Source of the DNA: Elysia marginata
Lineage: Eukaryota > Mollusca > Gastropoda > Plakobranchidae
Direction of reading: 5' to 3'
Assembly: GCA_019649035.1 (NCBI GenBank)
Contig: BMAT01007551.1
Location: 278,164 to 308,093, forward strand
DNA: 29,930 nucleotides
Of the stretch, positions 1-10,316 are shown in pieces; the first letter of the stretch is position 1, and the number at the start of each line of letters is the position of its first letter. The notes beneath the pieces were generated by a model, which was not told the DNA's origin, searched no databases, and saw only the letters and a program-made list of their open reading frames with translations. A program made the position numbers and the translations under genes.

Positions 1-156
1 AAGATAAAAAAGCCCGTTGCTCGGTATTTACACCTTTTATTTCGGCACTCCATATTTTAGCATTGAAAAAAAAAACAACGGTTTTTAGCCGCCACTAGAC
101 CTAACTGCACTTAGTCAATTTACTTGTCGAATATCTTCAAGTTGTACAAAGCATCA

Positions 157-351
157 GGTGGCCGTGTAACTCAGGTGGTTAAGCGTTCTGCTAATAATGT
201 GAATGTAATGGGCTCGATTCCCAAATTAATTTCTTTTGAGTGGGGTCAGCACTCGGCTCCTCAAGCATGTAGAGAATCATGGCAGCGATTTAAAGGAAAC
301 CCTACTGTCCGTGACTGCCGACTCAGCTTTCAATCTACCACTCTTTTTTAT
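157..351 (+). mobile_element. tRNA-derived SINE (copy 1)
   Basis: The head reads like a tRNA: GGCCGTGTAACTCAGGTGG contains a Pol III A box (about 167-178), and GGCTCGATTCC (211-221) is a B box. The boxes are about 44 nt apart, as in an ordinary class I tRNA. The downstream body (about 222-345) is GC-richer than the surroundings and ends near a T-rich stretch (about 343-351). Such elements are short non-autonomous retroposons, transcribed by Pol III and moved by LINE machinery. The A box has drifted and I see no clear target-site duplication, so the copy is probably old. The 3' border is uncertain. An open frame across it (124-354) is a by-product and not a gene. Confidence 0.6.
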
Positions 352-1231
352 TAGATTGATTTTGATTATTTCCGAAATTCGTCGATAGTAGTGTAGATCT
401 AGATTCTAGATCGCTATCAGGCATATACGCAGCAAGGCCTGAACGTGTTATACAACACACCAAAGTTGCCCTTTTACTTTCTGTCTTGATATCACATAAT
501 CTCTCTTATTTTCCGTATCTCTTCCTGCATCAGTTAACGAAGTAAACACTTAAAAATGACAACTGTGACATAAACAACAATGGTCAGAAAACACGTACTT
601 CATCGCATGGGTATTAATTTTCTTTGTTTTCCCAGCTAAGTAATTTTGATTAAAGTGCGACACCATCCCTTTCTTTTGAACGGGGAAAGCTACTAATGCT
701 ATAAAATTTACCAGAATTGTATACCCCTAAAGTTGATTAAGGATGAATTGTGTAATTGGATCAAACTACATGGATGCCAAGAATGAACTATGTGATTGAG
801 ATATTTTTGGTCTATCACTTGAATTATCGTTAACAAATCTATATTTATACTCAAGTTGACAAAACTAAAGAGAAAAACGTAACCCACTTTAAAATTTTGA
901 ACGTTTGAAAAACGAGTAACCCAATTCTCTTCTGTGGATAAACACACACAAATATTTTTTTTTATACAACTCTAGGTCATTGATTTTTTCCTCATGTTTT
1001 TCTTCCGCTGTCTCTCTATTTTTCTTACCCTCAGCCTTTCTCACTTTGCCTTCTTTGTTCTTTGAAATTTAACATGGTCGATCTATTTCCGTCTCTCTCA
1101 CTCTTCCTTTCGAACCCACGTAAGCGCTGTTTAAAAGGACGATATCAGTATTCACATGTTGCTCCTATGTCTCTGAAAAAGAGTTACCTTTGATAGAGAG
1201 GTTAAGGAAGCTGACACCTGAATAGCTCGCC
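352..1231. other. AT-rich spacer, no gene seen
   Basis: I see no coding frame or repeat family here. A short palindromic tract with repeated TAGATC/CTAGA units sits at 394-412. A pyrimidine-rich stretch runs from about 990 to 1115. The minus-strand frame at 708-947 has no coding-like composition. Confidence 0.5.
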
Positions 1232-1747
1232 ATGTCTGAATCTCAATCTGCAGCCCCTGTTGTGACAGACATGCAACCAGAAACCCACCATTTGCGAGAA
1301 ATAAGAGAAATCTCGTGCTTCTATTCCAACGACTAACCTCACACTTGGCCATTTTGCTGTGGGCAAAATACCCATCTCTCTTCCTCGACCGAACCCTTGT
1401 ACTGAACTTAAAAAGTTCTCTGTCTTCCCTATTCAATATTCCACAGCCATTCATGACTTTGAGTATCCAGTGCCTTCTTGTCAGCCCATTTCCTCTCCAC
1501 AGCTCCCGACGATGATAATCTGTCTTGCATTGTCCCGCTAACAAGAGCAGCGTTTATGGCAGAAGAGGGGTATAATTTGTCAAGCCTCGAACATGGAACG
1601 GGCTTTGCATATCCTACAAGCCACTTGAATGGATACTGTCAATGTTCATTTAAGCCTAATCGAAACGGTGAACGTTTGTGTCTGTTTCGATACGTGAAGG
1701 CAAAGAACGAAACAGCATATCTAAATAATACTTGGCGGCTGCTTTGA
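1232..1747 (+). pseudogene. Frame-broken small coding-like locus with poly(A) signal
   Basis: I do not recognise the protein. An ATG at 1232 in a fair initiation context (CGCCATGT) opens a hydrophilic frame (MSESQSAAPVVTDMQ...) that stops at 1334-1336. A second frame, open from 1305 to 1538, encodes a proline-rich, coding-like segment (LGHFAVGKIPISLPRPNP...). The first frame reopens from 1461 and runs to TGA at 1745-1747 (ending KAKNETAYLNNTWRLL). The pieces would join through two compensating frame changes, near 1305-1335 and near 1500-1538, giving a protein of about 170 residues. An AATAAA signal lies at 1808-1813, 60 nt after the stop. Base composition is richer in GC than the flanks. The simplest reading is a disabled small gene or retrocopy. 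No poly(A) tail is visible, which weakens the retrocopy idea. The overlapping 130-codon frame on the other strand is rich in Trp and Arg and looks like an antisense shadow. Confidence 0.35.
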
Positions 1748-1807
1748 TTTCTGATGCTGTACTTTTACGTTTTTGAATTAATTTTTATTACCACTGTTAT
1801 GAATATT

Positions 1808-1813
1808 AATAAA
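1808..1813 (+). promoter_or_regulatory. AATAAA polyadenylation signal
   Basis: A canonical AATAAA hexamer lies 60 nt after the TGA that ends the coding-like stretch at 1232-1747. AATAAA is common in AT-rich DNA, so its value comes only from its position. Confidence 0.3.
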
Positions 1814-3208
1814 GTTTTTAGCCAATCTGACAATCTCAAGGCGAAATGTTTTTGTTAGTTATCGAACATAAAAAAGTCTTCTAGGTTTTACCTTGGGTTT
1901 TAATCTGCAGTTTTTCATATTGCATGAAGCTTAAAGTACATGTAACTATTTACAATCATGTTGAAGAGACAATGATAAATAGTCGGATTTTTAAAAGTAA
2001 TAGAATCCTTTTCCTCTATCAAGTAATGTAGACGCGATAATTTACATTAAAAGTTGCTGCTTTAGTTAGTGGTGAGAAAGTTTAAGCCAACACTAGTAGC
2101 CTATAACAAAAACAGAATCGCCATTTTGAACCAATTTTTTTAGAAGATTGAGTCAAGTTGTCTTTGATACATACATCAAAAATACTAATGAGGGGAATGA
2201 GGATAGGACTCACATTTCTAATCGAGGCATAATAGTTTGTTATTGCAAGGAAATGAGTTACTTTTTTTTAGATAGAGAAGCGACTTTTGCCCTTGGAATA
2301 CTAGGAGGATAGCGGAAATGAAGAGTTTGATGTATAAAAAATTTCAACTCCTGTTTCTTTTACTCTGCTTGCGTTATTTTGCAGTACATGTTTCCATGCT
2401 TTCTATCTGTCTTTGTGTCCAAGTCTGTCTCAGTGACTGAATCTGCCCCCCACCGCCAAATCCTCCTTAATTTTCTTCTCCAGTGTAATTCCATTCTTAT
2501 TTCTAGAAGGAATGGTTTTTCTTAATTAAACATGTGAACGTTTTTAAACGATGTGTTATCTGAAATCATCAAAGTGTGTTTTTTTTGTTTTATTTGCGTC
2601 TATTGAACCAGATGAAGCCTATAAAAATAATAATCATGACAAAGTGACCAATTGATGCAGCTCTTCCTCTTGCCCTGTCCTCTTTTCACACCATCAAGAA
2701 TCTCTTTAAACTTCAACTCTTTGTTAAAATTACTACCTCTATACTATGCATTCAAAGTTGTTATTTGGGCAACTTTTAAAATTATTAAATTTTACAAAGA
2801 TACAAAAAAGCCATAATTTGTTGATTATCAATGACCTCCAATGGTTGACTCTGACGCAGCGAAAAACCCCTTGCTTTTCAACACAAGTTTCGTGAAATTG
2901 AACTACAGTATTTTGGCCTTAGTTAAAGGTTATTTTTTCTGTGAATTTAGAATTTTGTAATCAATTATTGCATATCAAAACCAACAAATAGCGGGGCGCA
3001 AAAGCAATATATCTGGCACATAATTATTTTGAAAATATTTAAATAGTTAAAAACTTAAGATTTCCTGGCGTAAGTACCAAACAATGAAAAAATTGTTTTT
3101 AACTGAGATTTTTTATTTACATGCTTGCGTGGTATAACATATTTTATTGTGACATGATAAGATAATCAGTATCTTTTACAGAATTTTAGGAAAACTAATT
3201 CCTCCACT
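1814..3208. other. AT-rich spacer, no gene seen
   Basis: I see no coding frame of note, no tRNA-like head and no tandem repeat beyond short homopolymers. Confidence 0.5.
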
Positions 3209-3510
3209 TTATAGAGACAGCCTTGTCGTTATTCCTTCAAGCCCCCTCAGGGCTATGCGCAGGGATACACCTGCAGTCTGATAAAGTCGAAGTGCAGTAA
3301 AGAAGTCCGGATTAAAAACATGCTGAGGATGAGATGACAAGCGTCCACCGTGTCTGAGGGCCGCTGTATAATGTGAGGTCTGGAGAGGGAGGACAGAGGC
3401 ACCCCACTCCAAACTATCCACCAACTCCTCCAAACCTTAGAGACCTCGGCCAATCTCTTTTCCCCTGGTAACCCCTAAGAGAGTAAAGAGACACACTTCA
3501 GGTTAGGAGC
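3209..3510. other. GC-richer island with open minus frames
   Basis: This stretch has visibly more G and C than its neighbours. Two overlapping minus-strand frames are open (3209-3433 and about 3253-3475). Read on the minus strand, a pyrimidine-rich acceptor-like site (ACTCTCTTAG) precedes the second frame. On the plus strand the island ends in a donor-like GGTGAGTATC (3511-3520), but no plus frame is open across it. The signals on the two strands conflict. It could be an exon, a decayed repeat or a short conserved element. I recognise no protein family. Confidence 0.25.
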
Positions 3511-3520
3511 GGTGAGTATC

Positions 3521-4877
3521 TTTTGTCATACCTGTTTTGAATGTTGTTTTTACTCCACGGGAGATCCATTCCAAGATCGTTAATCCCGATACAAAGAGTA
3601 TTGAATTATGAAAGTGAGCTCCATAGTCATGGGCGAAGTATTTTCTTTCTTTCTTTTTGCTTTCTTTCTTTGAATAAACCAATTTCGTGTAGTAAGCCGC
3701 ATAATCGTCCGGCTAAATATGGAGATAAAAAGTCTTTTCTGCACGAAATTTAAACAAACTTTGAAAAGATAACATGGATCAAATTAAACAAAACTCGAAA
3801 ATTGTTACGGTTTATTTCATAAGTCTTAAACTAATATTGCTCCTATGAGGTAAAGCTTCACTCTAAAAGATTTGAGTAGGTAAATTCATCGCCTTTCATA
3901 GCTTGCGGCATAGCATTTTCCCAGTCAAAAAATATTGTTCTCGATTTATTGTTCTTTACGCCCACTTGAAAAGTTACCTCAAGATTTAATCCGATCAATC
4001 TTTGGCTATTTAGTAAGGATAAAACTCCCACCCCTCTTTCACTGTCCCATTCATTCCGTTCATTCATATATTGCACAAGAGAGAAGCCAGTGGAATGAAC
4101 TTCCCTCAAGAATATCGGAAGGTGCCAAGGTGTCCATGTCGAATGAGTGTGAGGTGTGGGGCAATAGGTCAGGTAGGTCCGTCTTTCCCTTCCTCCGTCT
4201 AACCTTTAATGTTACTTCTTGGTCTTTATTACCAATTCTCGTGAATTCAATTAATTAGAGAAATAAAAAAACTAGAAGAGAGCACACCTTTAGGACCAAA
4301 AGTTGAATGAAAATATAAATACTTAATTGGGGAGTTTTGCCATCAATTAAAAAAAATTTGAGTTTCTTCGAATGTATGACACGAATTCTTTTATAATCGC
4401 GTTCACAAACGGAAATTCTTACTGGAGAGGCAAAACAATCTAAAGCCAGCCTACAACCGCCATTCGTTAAGTGCAGACAATACAAAACTTTAAAGAAAAG
4501 GTATATCTCACAAACTATGCAATCAAATATAATTTGATCTATAATTTAGTACATGTATCAACCAACTTTTCTAGTACATAACATTTAGAATAATTTTTTC
4601 CGACTAAAACAGCACGCACAGATAGTTGCTTTACTTGAAGGAACATTTTTATACCCATTTGACGTCCTCAGATATCGCCTGTATTGTCCTGCCTGCTGTC
4701 CTGGACATCAAAATTCATACCAGTCTTGATGAGCCTATTGTAGGCCTGTTGTGGTGATGATGGGCAAAATTATCAGGACTGTCAGACTTTGTCGCATGCT
4801 CGAAATTCATTGGAAACCCGATACTGGTACAATGGCGCTGTATGTGTGTTTGTGTGTGTTATCGGACTGAGAATTTC

Positions 4878-4881
<4 letters not shown>
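3521..4881. other. Spacer with possible LINE C-terminal trace
   Basis: Mostly AT-rich with no gene. Around 3960-4140 the plus frame reads ...HSYIAQERSQWNELPSRI.... This weakly resembles the W-N-x-L-P motif near the C-terminus of many non-LTR reverse transcriptases, with its TGG at 4091-4093. The match is short and there is no reverse-transcriptase core upstream, so I do not call it an element. A moderately GC-rich patch at 4660-4840 is unassigned. Confidence 0.25.

Positions 4882-4921
<40 letters not shown>
4882..4921. repeat. (GA)n microsatellite
   Basis: About 20 uninterrupted AG units. A short TG-rich tract lies just upstream (4842-4860). Confidence 0.95.
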
Positions 4922-4923
<2 letters not shown>

Positions 4924-5059
4924 GTTAAACATATTTACCTAAATTTTGTGCCTTGCCATGACTTATGAGTTTCGGGAGCTCTAGTCTCATCAGATGACCC
5001 TCAGCTGCCCTCTGAAGTAGAGCACTTTACGAACTATGTTAGTTTAGCCTAAAACCCAT

Positions 5060-5109
5060 GATAGATAGACAGACAGATAGATAGAGATAGATAGATAGAT
5101 AGATAGATA

Positions 5110-5165
<56 letters not shown>
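5060..5165. repeat. Compound GATA/GACA-(GA)n microsatellite
   Basis: GATA and GACA tetranucleotides (about 5060-5110) pass into a long (GA)n run (5111-5155) and end in GACAGACAGAC. It is only about 140 nt from the (GA)n array at 4882-4921, and both are purine-rich on the plus strand. Confidence 0.95.
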
Positions 5166-6016
5166 AACATAGAGGATTCCTTTTGCACATGACTTGAGAA
5201 CTTTAGCACTTTCTATTTCTTAGAATTTGTTATCTCTCTTGCTATTTGTCTTTTCAATAAACCCTGTCTTTATGTCTCTCTATTTCGCTATTGAAAACCA
5301 TCTCTCGTTTTCTCCATACGTTACTTTTTCCCTATTCCCTTTCGTATTAAAATGAAAATATCGGGTGGATCTGCTTTCTTTCCACAAACCCTGGACATGT
5401 CAGAATTCTGAGTTTGATGGGTTGGTGTTTGCACTTAATACGTGCCTTCTAAAAATATTCACAATCATTCAGACAATATCAATGCTAAGTTGGAAGAGGA
5501 GGTTCTATTTTGTGTTATTGAAAACCAAACCCTTTTTCGTCTTTAAAGTTGTTGTTTTGAAAATTTGAGAAACAAAACTTTCTTCTGAAAAAAAGCATTG
5601 TTGCACTTTCTGCATTCTGGTATTCATTTTTCTCGTATTGTACAAGATAATGTTTTTAAGAAATATTGCAAAATGCTCTGAGAGAGATCTGAAGACTCAA
5701 CTATGGCTTAAGTACATCCATGCATTTATCTTGCTGCCTTTTTAGCCGACTAAAAATGTATTATAGTAGGCTAGTTCTCTTCTGCCGCGACACCAATAAT
5801 CGTTTTAAGCCTTTCTTCTCCACCAACCCTCGGCTGCAAAATTGACAACTTCATCGCTTACCACGATGAGAGAACTTTAAGTGGTGACAACTAGTGTAAG
5901 GCACTGTGTCTGTCGTTCCCAGCAGTTATAATTATAATCTTTATTGGTGTCGCTGAAGCTTTCGATATAGGTCTGATTTCTGAGTTCAATGGAGTGCTGA
6001 GAACTAAATACGATGA
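5166..6016. other. AT-rich spacer, no gene seen
   Basis: The frame at 5365-5568 is open but has no recognisable motif and ordinary AT-rich composition. Nothing else is supported. Confidence 0.5.
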
Positions 6017-6195
6017 GGATGATCATGATAATAATATTAATAATAATAAAAAAATAATAGTAATGCTTATACTGAAAATAACAATACATGTGGTTAAAAC
6101 AATAGTGATAGTAATAACAACAATAATAATACTAACAATATTATAATGGTAATGATAAAATAATATTGATCGTAATAATGATTATAGTAAAACAA
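6017..6195. repeat. Degenerate ATA/AAT-type trinucleotide tract
   Basis: Imperfect runs of AAT, ATG, AGT and ATA trinucleotides with many substitutions, typical of an old and diverged trinucleotide microsatellite. The minus-strand frame at 5877-6089, which runs into it, is low-complexity and not a gene. Confidence 0.8.
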
Positions 6196-7161
6196 TAGTA
6201 GGAGGGCAACAACCCAAGAGAAAATATGCAGTAGAGATATTTAGAAAAGAATTGTGGCTATAACTACGTACTAATTTCTGGAAGTGGTAATCGATAAAAA
6301 GTTAATGCAAAACTGCCCCTTGGGTTTGCATAGAAAAGAAGCTTACTAAGACGATTTCAAAGAAAACTTAATAAGAAACACGACTTTTTGACTTTCTGTA
6401 TATTGTGAAGGCTAAATATTTGATTTTACAAGTTTTGCTTAATGTGGAAAGAAATTTGGAAAGCTGAATTAAAGTTTAATGATGATATAATTGCCTCTTG
6501 ATATTGGCTTTATCTTTGATTGCGTTTTATCATGTTACGCGTCTGTGAAACCAATTATTTATTCCTCTAAGTATCGTTTTATTAGAGTTACAAAAAATTA
6601 AGGATACTGATGACCAAAAAGCTGATTCGAATTTGTTCTACACGAAAAAGGTAAAATAAAATGTTTTAATATGTATTCAATCGAAGGACTACCTTGAAAA
6701 TGCTCTCTTGAAAAAAAAACCAATATGAAAATCATTTGATTTGGTTAAAGATACGATTTTAGATCATACAATTTGAATGTGCTAAAATGTTTTTACATAA
6801 AAAACAACAAAAAACAGCCACTGTAGTTTAACTTAAATAATTTATGTGACTTTGAAAACGATAAAAGCCACGACAATTAGACTTTTGTAAAATGAAGTAG
6901 TTTTAATTAATACAAAAGTTTTAAATATTTAGTAACAATTATGAGTTAAGATATAAAGTTATTACATAAACAGAAGTCAAGATAACCTATTTGTGAACTA
7001 CACTTCAGGTATCCTAATCCTAGCATCCTCCTATTAATGATAAAAGCTAAAGTGTTATAGAGACGTAAATTACATAACTAGTCCATGCACAATCTGTTAT
7101 TGACGGGCAAAGGCAAAGAAAATCATAGAAACAAGAAACTATGAGACTCGTGAGTTTTTAT
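6196..7161. other. AT-rich spacer, no gene seen
   Basis: Very AT-rich, with short open frames only and no repeat family that I can recognise. Confidence 0.5.
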
Positions 7162-7324
7162 TTAGAAAGCACCGGCAGTTAGTGGGATCTTGAAAAGCCC
7201 TCCTCTGCGTGATGATTGTGTCAATGCAACCTGTAAAAACAGATTCGAGTGCTCAACATCAACCTCCATTTTGTAACAGCTTTGGCACAGAATTTCAATT
7301 GTCAAGTCTAACCGTACAAAGAAT
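7162..7324 (-). CDS. Possible terminal exon, unknown protein (weak)
   Basis: Read on the minus strand, a good acceptor-like site (TTTCTACTTCCAG) ends at 7325. It is followed by an open frame (FFVRLDLTIEILCQSCYK... to ...GGLFKIPLTAGAF) that reaches TAA at 7162-7164. An AATAAA hexamer overlaps this stop (7157-7162), which is an unusually close position for a polyadenylation signal. A donor-like TTACAG/GTTGCA also lies inside the frame. The composition is more coding-like than the surroundings, but 53 codons can be open by chance. I do not recognise the sequence. It could be a last exon, a decayed exon or coincidence. Confidence 0.15.
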
Positions 7325-7365
7325 CTGGAAGTAGAAATTTCATCTTTCTCTTTGAGTCTGTGCAA

Positions 7366-8337
7366 GCTCTTTAAACTGACTTCGTTACAGATTGCGATAA
7401 AAGAGGCTTTTCTGAAGAGCTACTCGAAGCCGTGGACGGAATTTGCAAGGGCTAAAAACTCCAGAAAAAGATTTGGCTTTTCTTTTTTTTATACCTTTCG
7501 GTCACTTCTTGTCTTTCATAGATTTTCAGGATCTACAAAGAGACATAGTTAGTTTTCAAAGTAGGATTGATCGCATGCAGTTATAAGAACAGGCATCGCT
7601 TCGAATGAAAAAAACGACTAATTTTCGTTTGCTGCCTAGAGGAAGGGAATTTAAAAATTAAAAAAAAATGTGCTTGATGATAATTTAAACTTATACCTAA
7701 ACCTGAATCATTTTTTGATAGCATGATCATAAAAGCTACAGGTTTGCAACTCGACAGCAACAAAGATTGCCTATTTTTTTTAAAGTGGCTGCAATATAAA
7801 AGTTATTGCTTTAAAGATCGAAACGATAAAATTCAGCGTTGTTCTTGATTCTGGAGTTTTCGATTAAGACTATTGTTTGAACGCTGCTCTTTATCATAGT
7901 GGTGTTTGTTTTAAACTTGACTTGGAATGATAAGCTTATGTTTGAGAATCGCAATGCCTGAAACAGTTTAAAATTCAACAGCTGACTTTTAGATCGTTAT
8001 TATTAATAACATGCCCACCAATTTCCGAGGGTGGTCAACATTCTTCAACTCATACTAAGCGCTCGCCCCAGCACCCTCCCCATCCCAACTTTCTGCAGCA
8101 CATCCAGAAATGGTTTCAGCCTCATTCCATAATCAACAAGAACAAAAATAATTTCACAGATGCATGCAAAGAAATCCTTTCACATTATTCAGAGTGATGC
8201 AACTTTTAATTTCATTTCCTCTCCTTTTCGCTCTTACTCATTAATAATCACACATTCTCTGACTCCATTTCAGTCCGTTTCTCTGTCTGTGTGTTATTTC
8301 CTCGACTGAAGGCCTCCATCTTCGTCTCTTTTTAATT
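7366..8337. other. AT-rich spacer, no gene seen
   Basis: No supported feature. The plus frame at 7352-7552 and the minus frame at 7581-7763 look like chance openings. Confidence 0.5.
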
Positions 8338-8351
8338 TCTCTGTCTCTCTC

Positions 8352-8382
<31 letters not shown>

Positions 8383-8394
8383 TTCTCTCTTTAT
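8338..8394. repeat. (CT)n / (TGTC)n microsatellite
   Basis: CT dinucleotides with an internal block of TGTC tetranucleotides. This is the pyrimidine-strand counterpart of the GA/GACA arrays elsewhere in the window. Confidence 0.9.
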
Positions 8395-9827
8395 TTTCTT
8401 CCTCTACCTCGAACCGCATGTCTTATCCTTTTGTTTTGCATCTTCTTTCTTTTTATTCTCTATTAAAAACCTGTTACCACCCTTTGTCCAGCCTTTCCTC
8501 CCCCCACCCGTAATACAAATACAAACATTTTTTATGTTTAAAAAATAATGTTAAAAAAAATAAAAAAGAAAGAAAAATAAGAACAAACTAGCAAAGCGCA
8601 AACACTGTCTTGCCCTTTACTTGAGTGGCTTCCGCAAATCTCATCCTTTGCCTCATCCCATATTTGTACAGGCTTCTCAACACTGGATCCCACTAATAAC
8701 ATCATCGGCACAGCCAATTTGCCGACGCACGCTGCCTCATTTGGATTCAACCAAGTTCCGCTTTTTTATGCTAATAGTTGCCAGAAGCAAAATATTTTAA
8801 AAAATGGAGAAAAATCTATATTTTTATGTTGTTCTTTCTTTTCATCTCATCTGTCTTATACTAAACATTATAAATCTTTTCAGTTCTATATAATAATGCC
8901 GTTTATATGCCAAAGAAGCACTGTGTGTCTAAATGATGTTTATAAGCATTTTTGACAGCTCTTAGTCCAGTTATCTGTTTTAATGAAAAACAAAAAGATT
9001 TCGGCTATTATGTTACAAGTGTCTCGCTAGATTAAAACAAATTCATTTTCCCAACCCGACCATGACAAAGGAGTCTACACGTTAATTCTTGTTAATTTAA
9101 AGTTTCTCTTCTGGTACAATGACAGTTGTCATTTCAGGGTCATTACTTTCTTTTTTTTATAAGCTCCACACTCACGCATTTTAAAGTTCTCTCGTTGTCG
9201 TGCGATTTATCATTTTGTCTGTTGTAGTTTTACTCAGTAATTCTCAGTTTGGTCGTATTGCAGTGCCTGTGATCCCTTAAAATATCACACGCGCCCTTCC
9301 CTCAATAAATTGTTCATCTATGTTTCCTGCCTTTTCCTGCTTCTCTTTTTCTTTCAACTCACCTTCAATTTCTCTATTCATAGAAATAAGTATGTAATCC
9401 TATTCTACTCCTCTGTTTACAACAATGCCGTTCTCGCATCTTTTTAAAACCGTGTTCTCTAACTCTAAACAATCATGCCATGCTTAGTTTAGCCCCACAA
9501 AAAATTTGAAAGTGAGTTGGTATGTTCTTTTATCTTTATTTTTTTTCTTTTTCTTCTCTCAGCTCTTCTGTTCTGGCAATACTCTTATCACAACTAATAG
9601 CTTCTTCATTGGCTTCCCTCTAAAGCCAACTCAAGCCTTGATAATGACATCACAATACAAGGGTAGTGAAGGATGCAATCCGATTTTTTTTCAAACTAAT
9701 TCCATTCTCCGTTTCAATTCAGACAGGCAATGATTTGCAAATGTTGATTATTCTCGTTCATTGCGCGAGCACCGTTCAGTCTTGAAATTTTTTCACCCAA
9801 AGCTAGTTATATTTATTTTCTATAAAA
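8395..9827. other. Spacer, pyrimidine-rich in parts
   Basis: At 8600-8760 there is a modestly GC-richer patch in which a minus frame (8538-8750) begins in a coding-like way (NEAACVGKLAVPMMLLVG) but ends in low-complexity Phe/Ser sequence. I do not recognise it. The rest is AT-rich with poly-T-rich segments and no supported gene. Confidence 0.35.
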
Positions 9828-9894
9828 AACCTCTCTCTCTATCGATCTCTCTCTCTCTTCCTTCGTTCCCTCTCTCTATTCCTCCTTCTCTCTA
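9828..9894. repeat. Imperfect (CT)n tract
   Basis: CT dinucleotide runs broken by ATCGAT, TTCCTTCG and similar interruptions. Confidence 0.85.
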
Positions 9895-9940
9895 AACTGC
9901 ACCCCCCACACAAAAACTCTCTTTTACACGGTTTATTAGT

Positions 9941-10098
9941 AAAAAATAGGTATGATAATAGTAATAATAATTATAAAAAAGTATAATATTGATAATAATA
10001 ATAATTATAAAAAAGTATAATATTGATAATAATAATAATAATAAAATAGTTGTGATAGTAGTATTATAGTAGTAGTAAAAGTAGTAATAATAGTAGTT

Positions 10099-10161
<63 letters not shown>

Positions 10162-10316
10162 ATAATAGTATTAGAAGCAGTAGTAGTAGCAGCAGTAGTG
10201 ATAGTTGTAGTTGTGGTAGCGATAATAATAGTTGTTGCAGTACTTAACAGTATAATTATAACAATAGTAGAATCGCCATAATTATCATATTTATAAAATT
10301 CATTATTATTATTATT
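9941..10316. repeat. Complex ATA/AGT trinucleotide array
   Basis: This starts with AAT-type units, including a 34-bp unit present twice in tandem (the core ATTATAAAAAAGTATAATAT recurs 34 nt later, about 9960-10035). A pure (AGT)n core covers about 10099-10160, followed by degenerate AGT/AGC/GAT units. It ends in (ATT)n at 10293-10315, complementary to the AAT units at the left end, so the ends could pair into a hairpin. Confidence 0.9.

Noticed and set aside
158..230. Functional tRNA gene
   Set aside because: The A and B boxes are present, but the arms do not fold into a proper cloverleaf by eye and a SINE-like body follows.
1152..1544. 130-codon minus-strand frame, the longest in the window
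   Set aside because: Its product is rich in Trp and Arg, starts at a non-ATG codon and lies antisense to a more protein-like plus-strand stretch. One frame of this length is expected by chance in 30 kb at this composition.
5060..5165. CRISPR-like or other direct-repeat array
   Set aside because: Simple tetranucleotide and dinucleotide microsatellite with no spacers.
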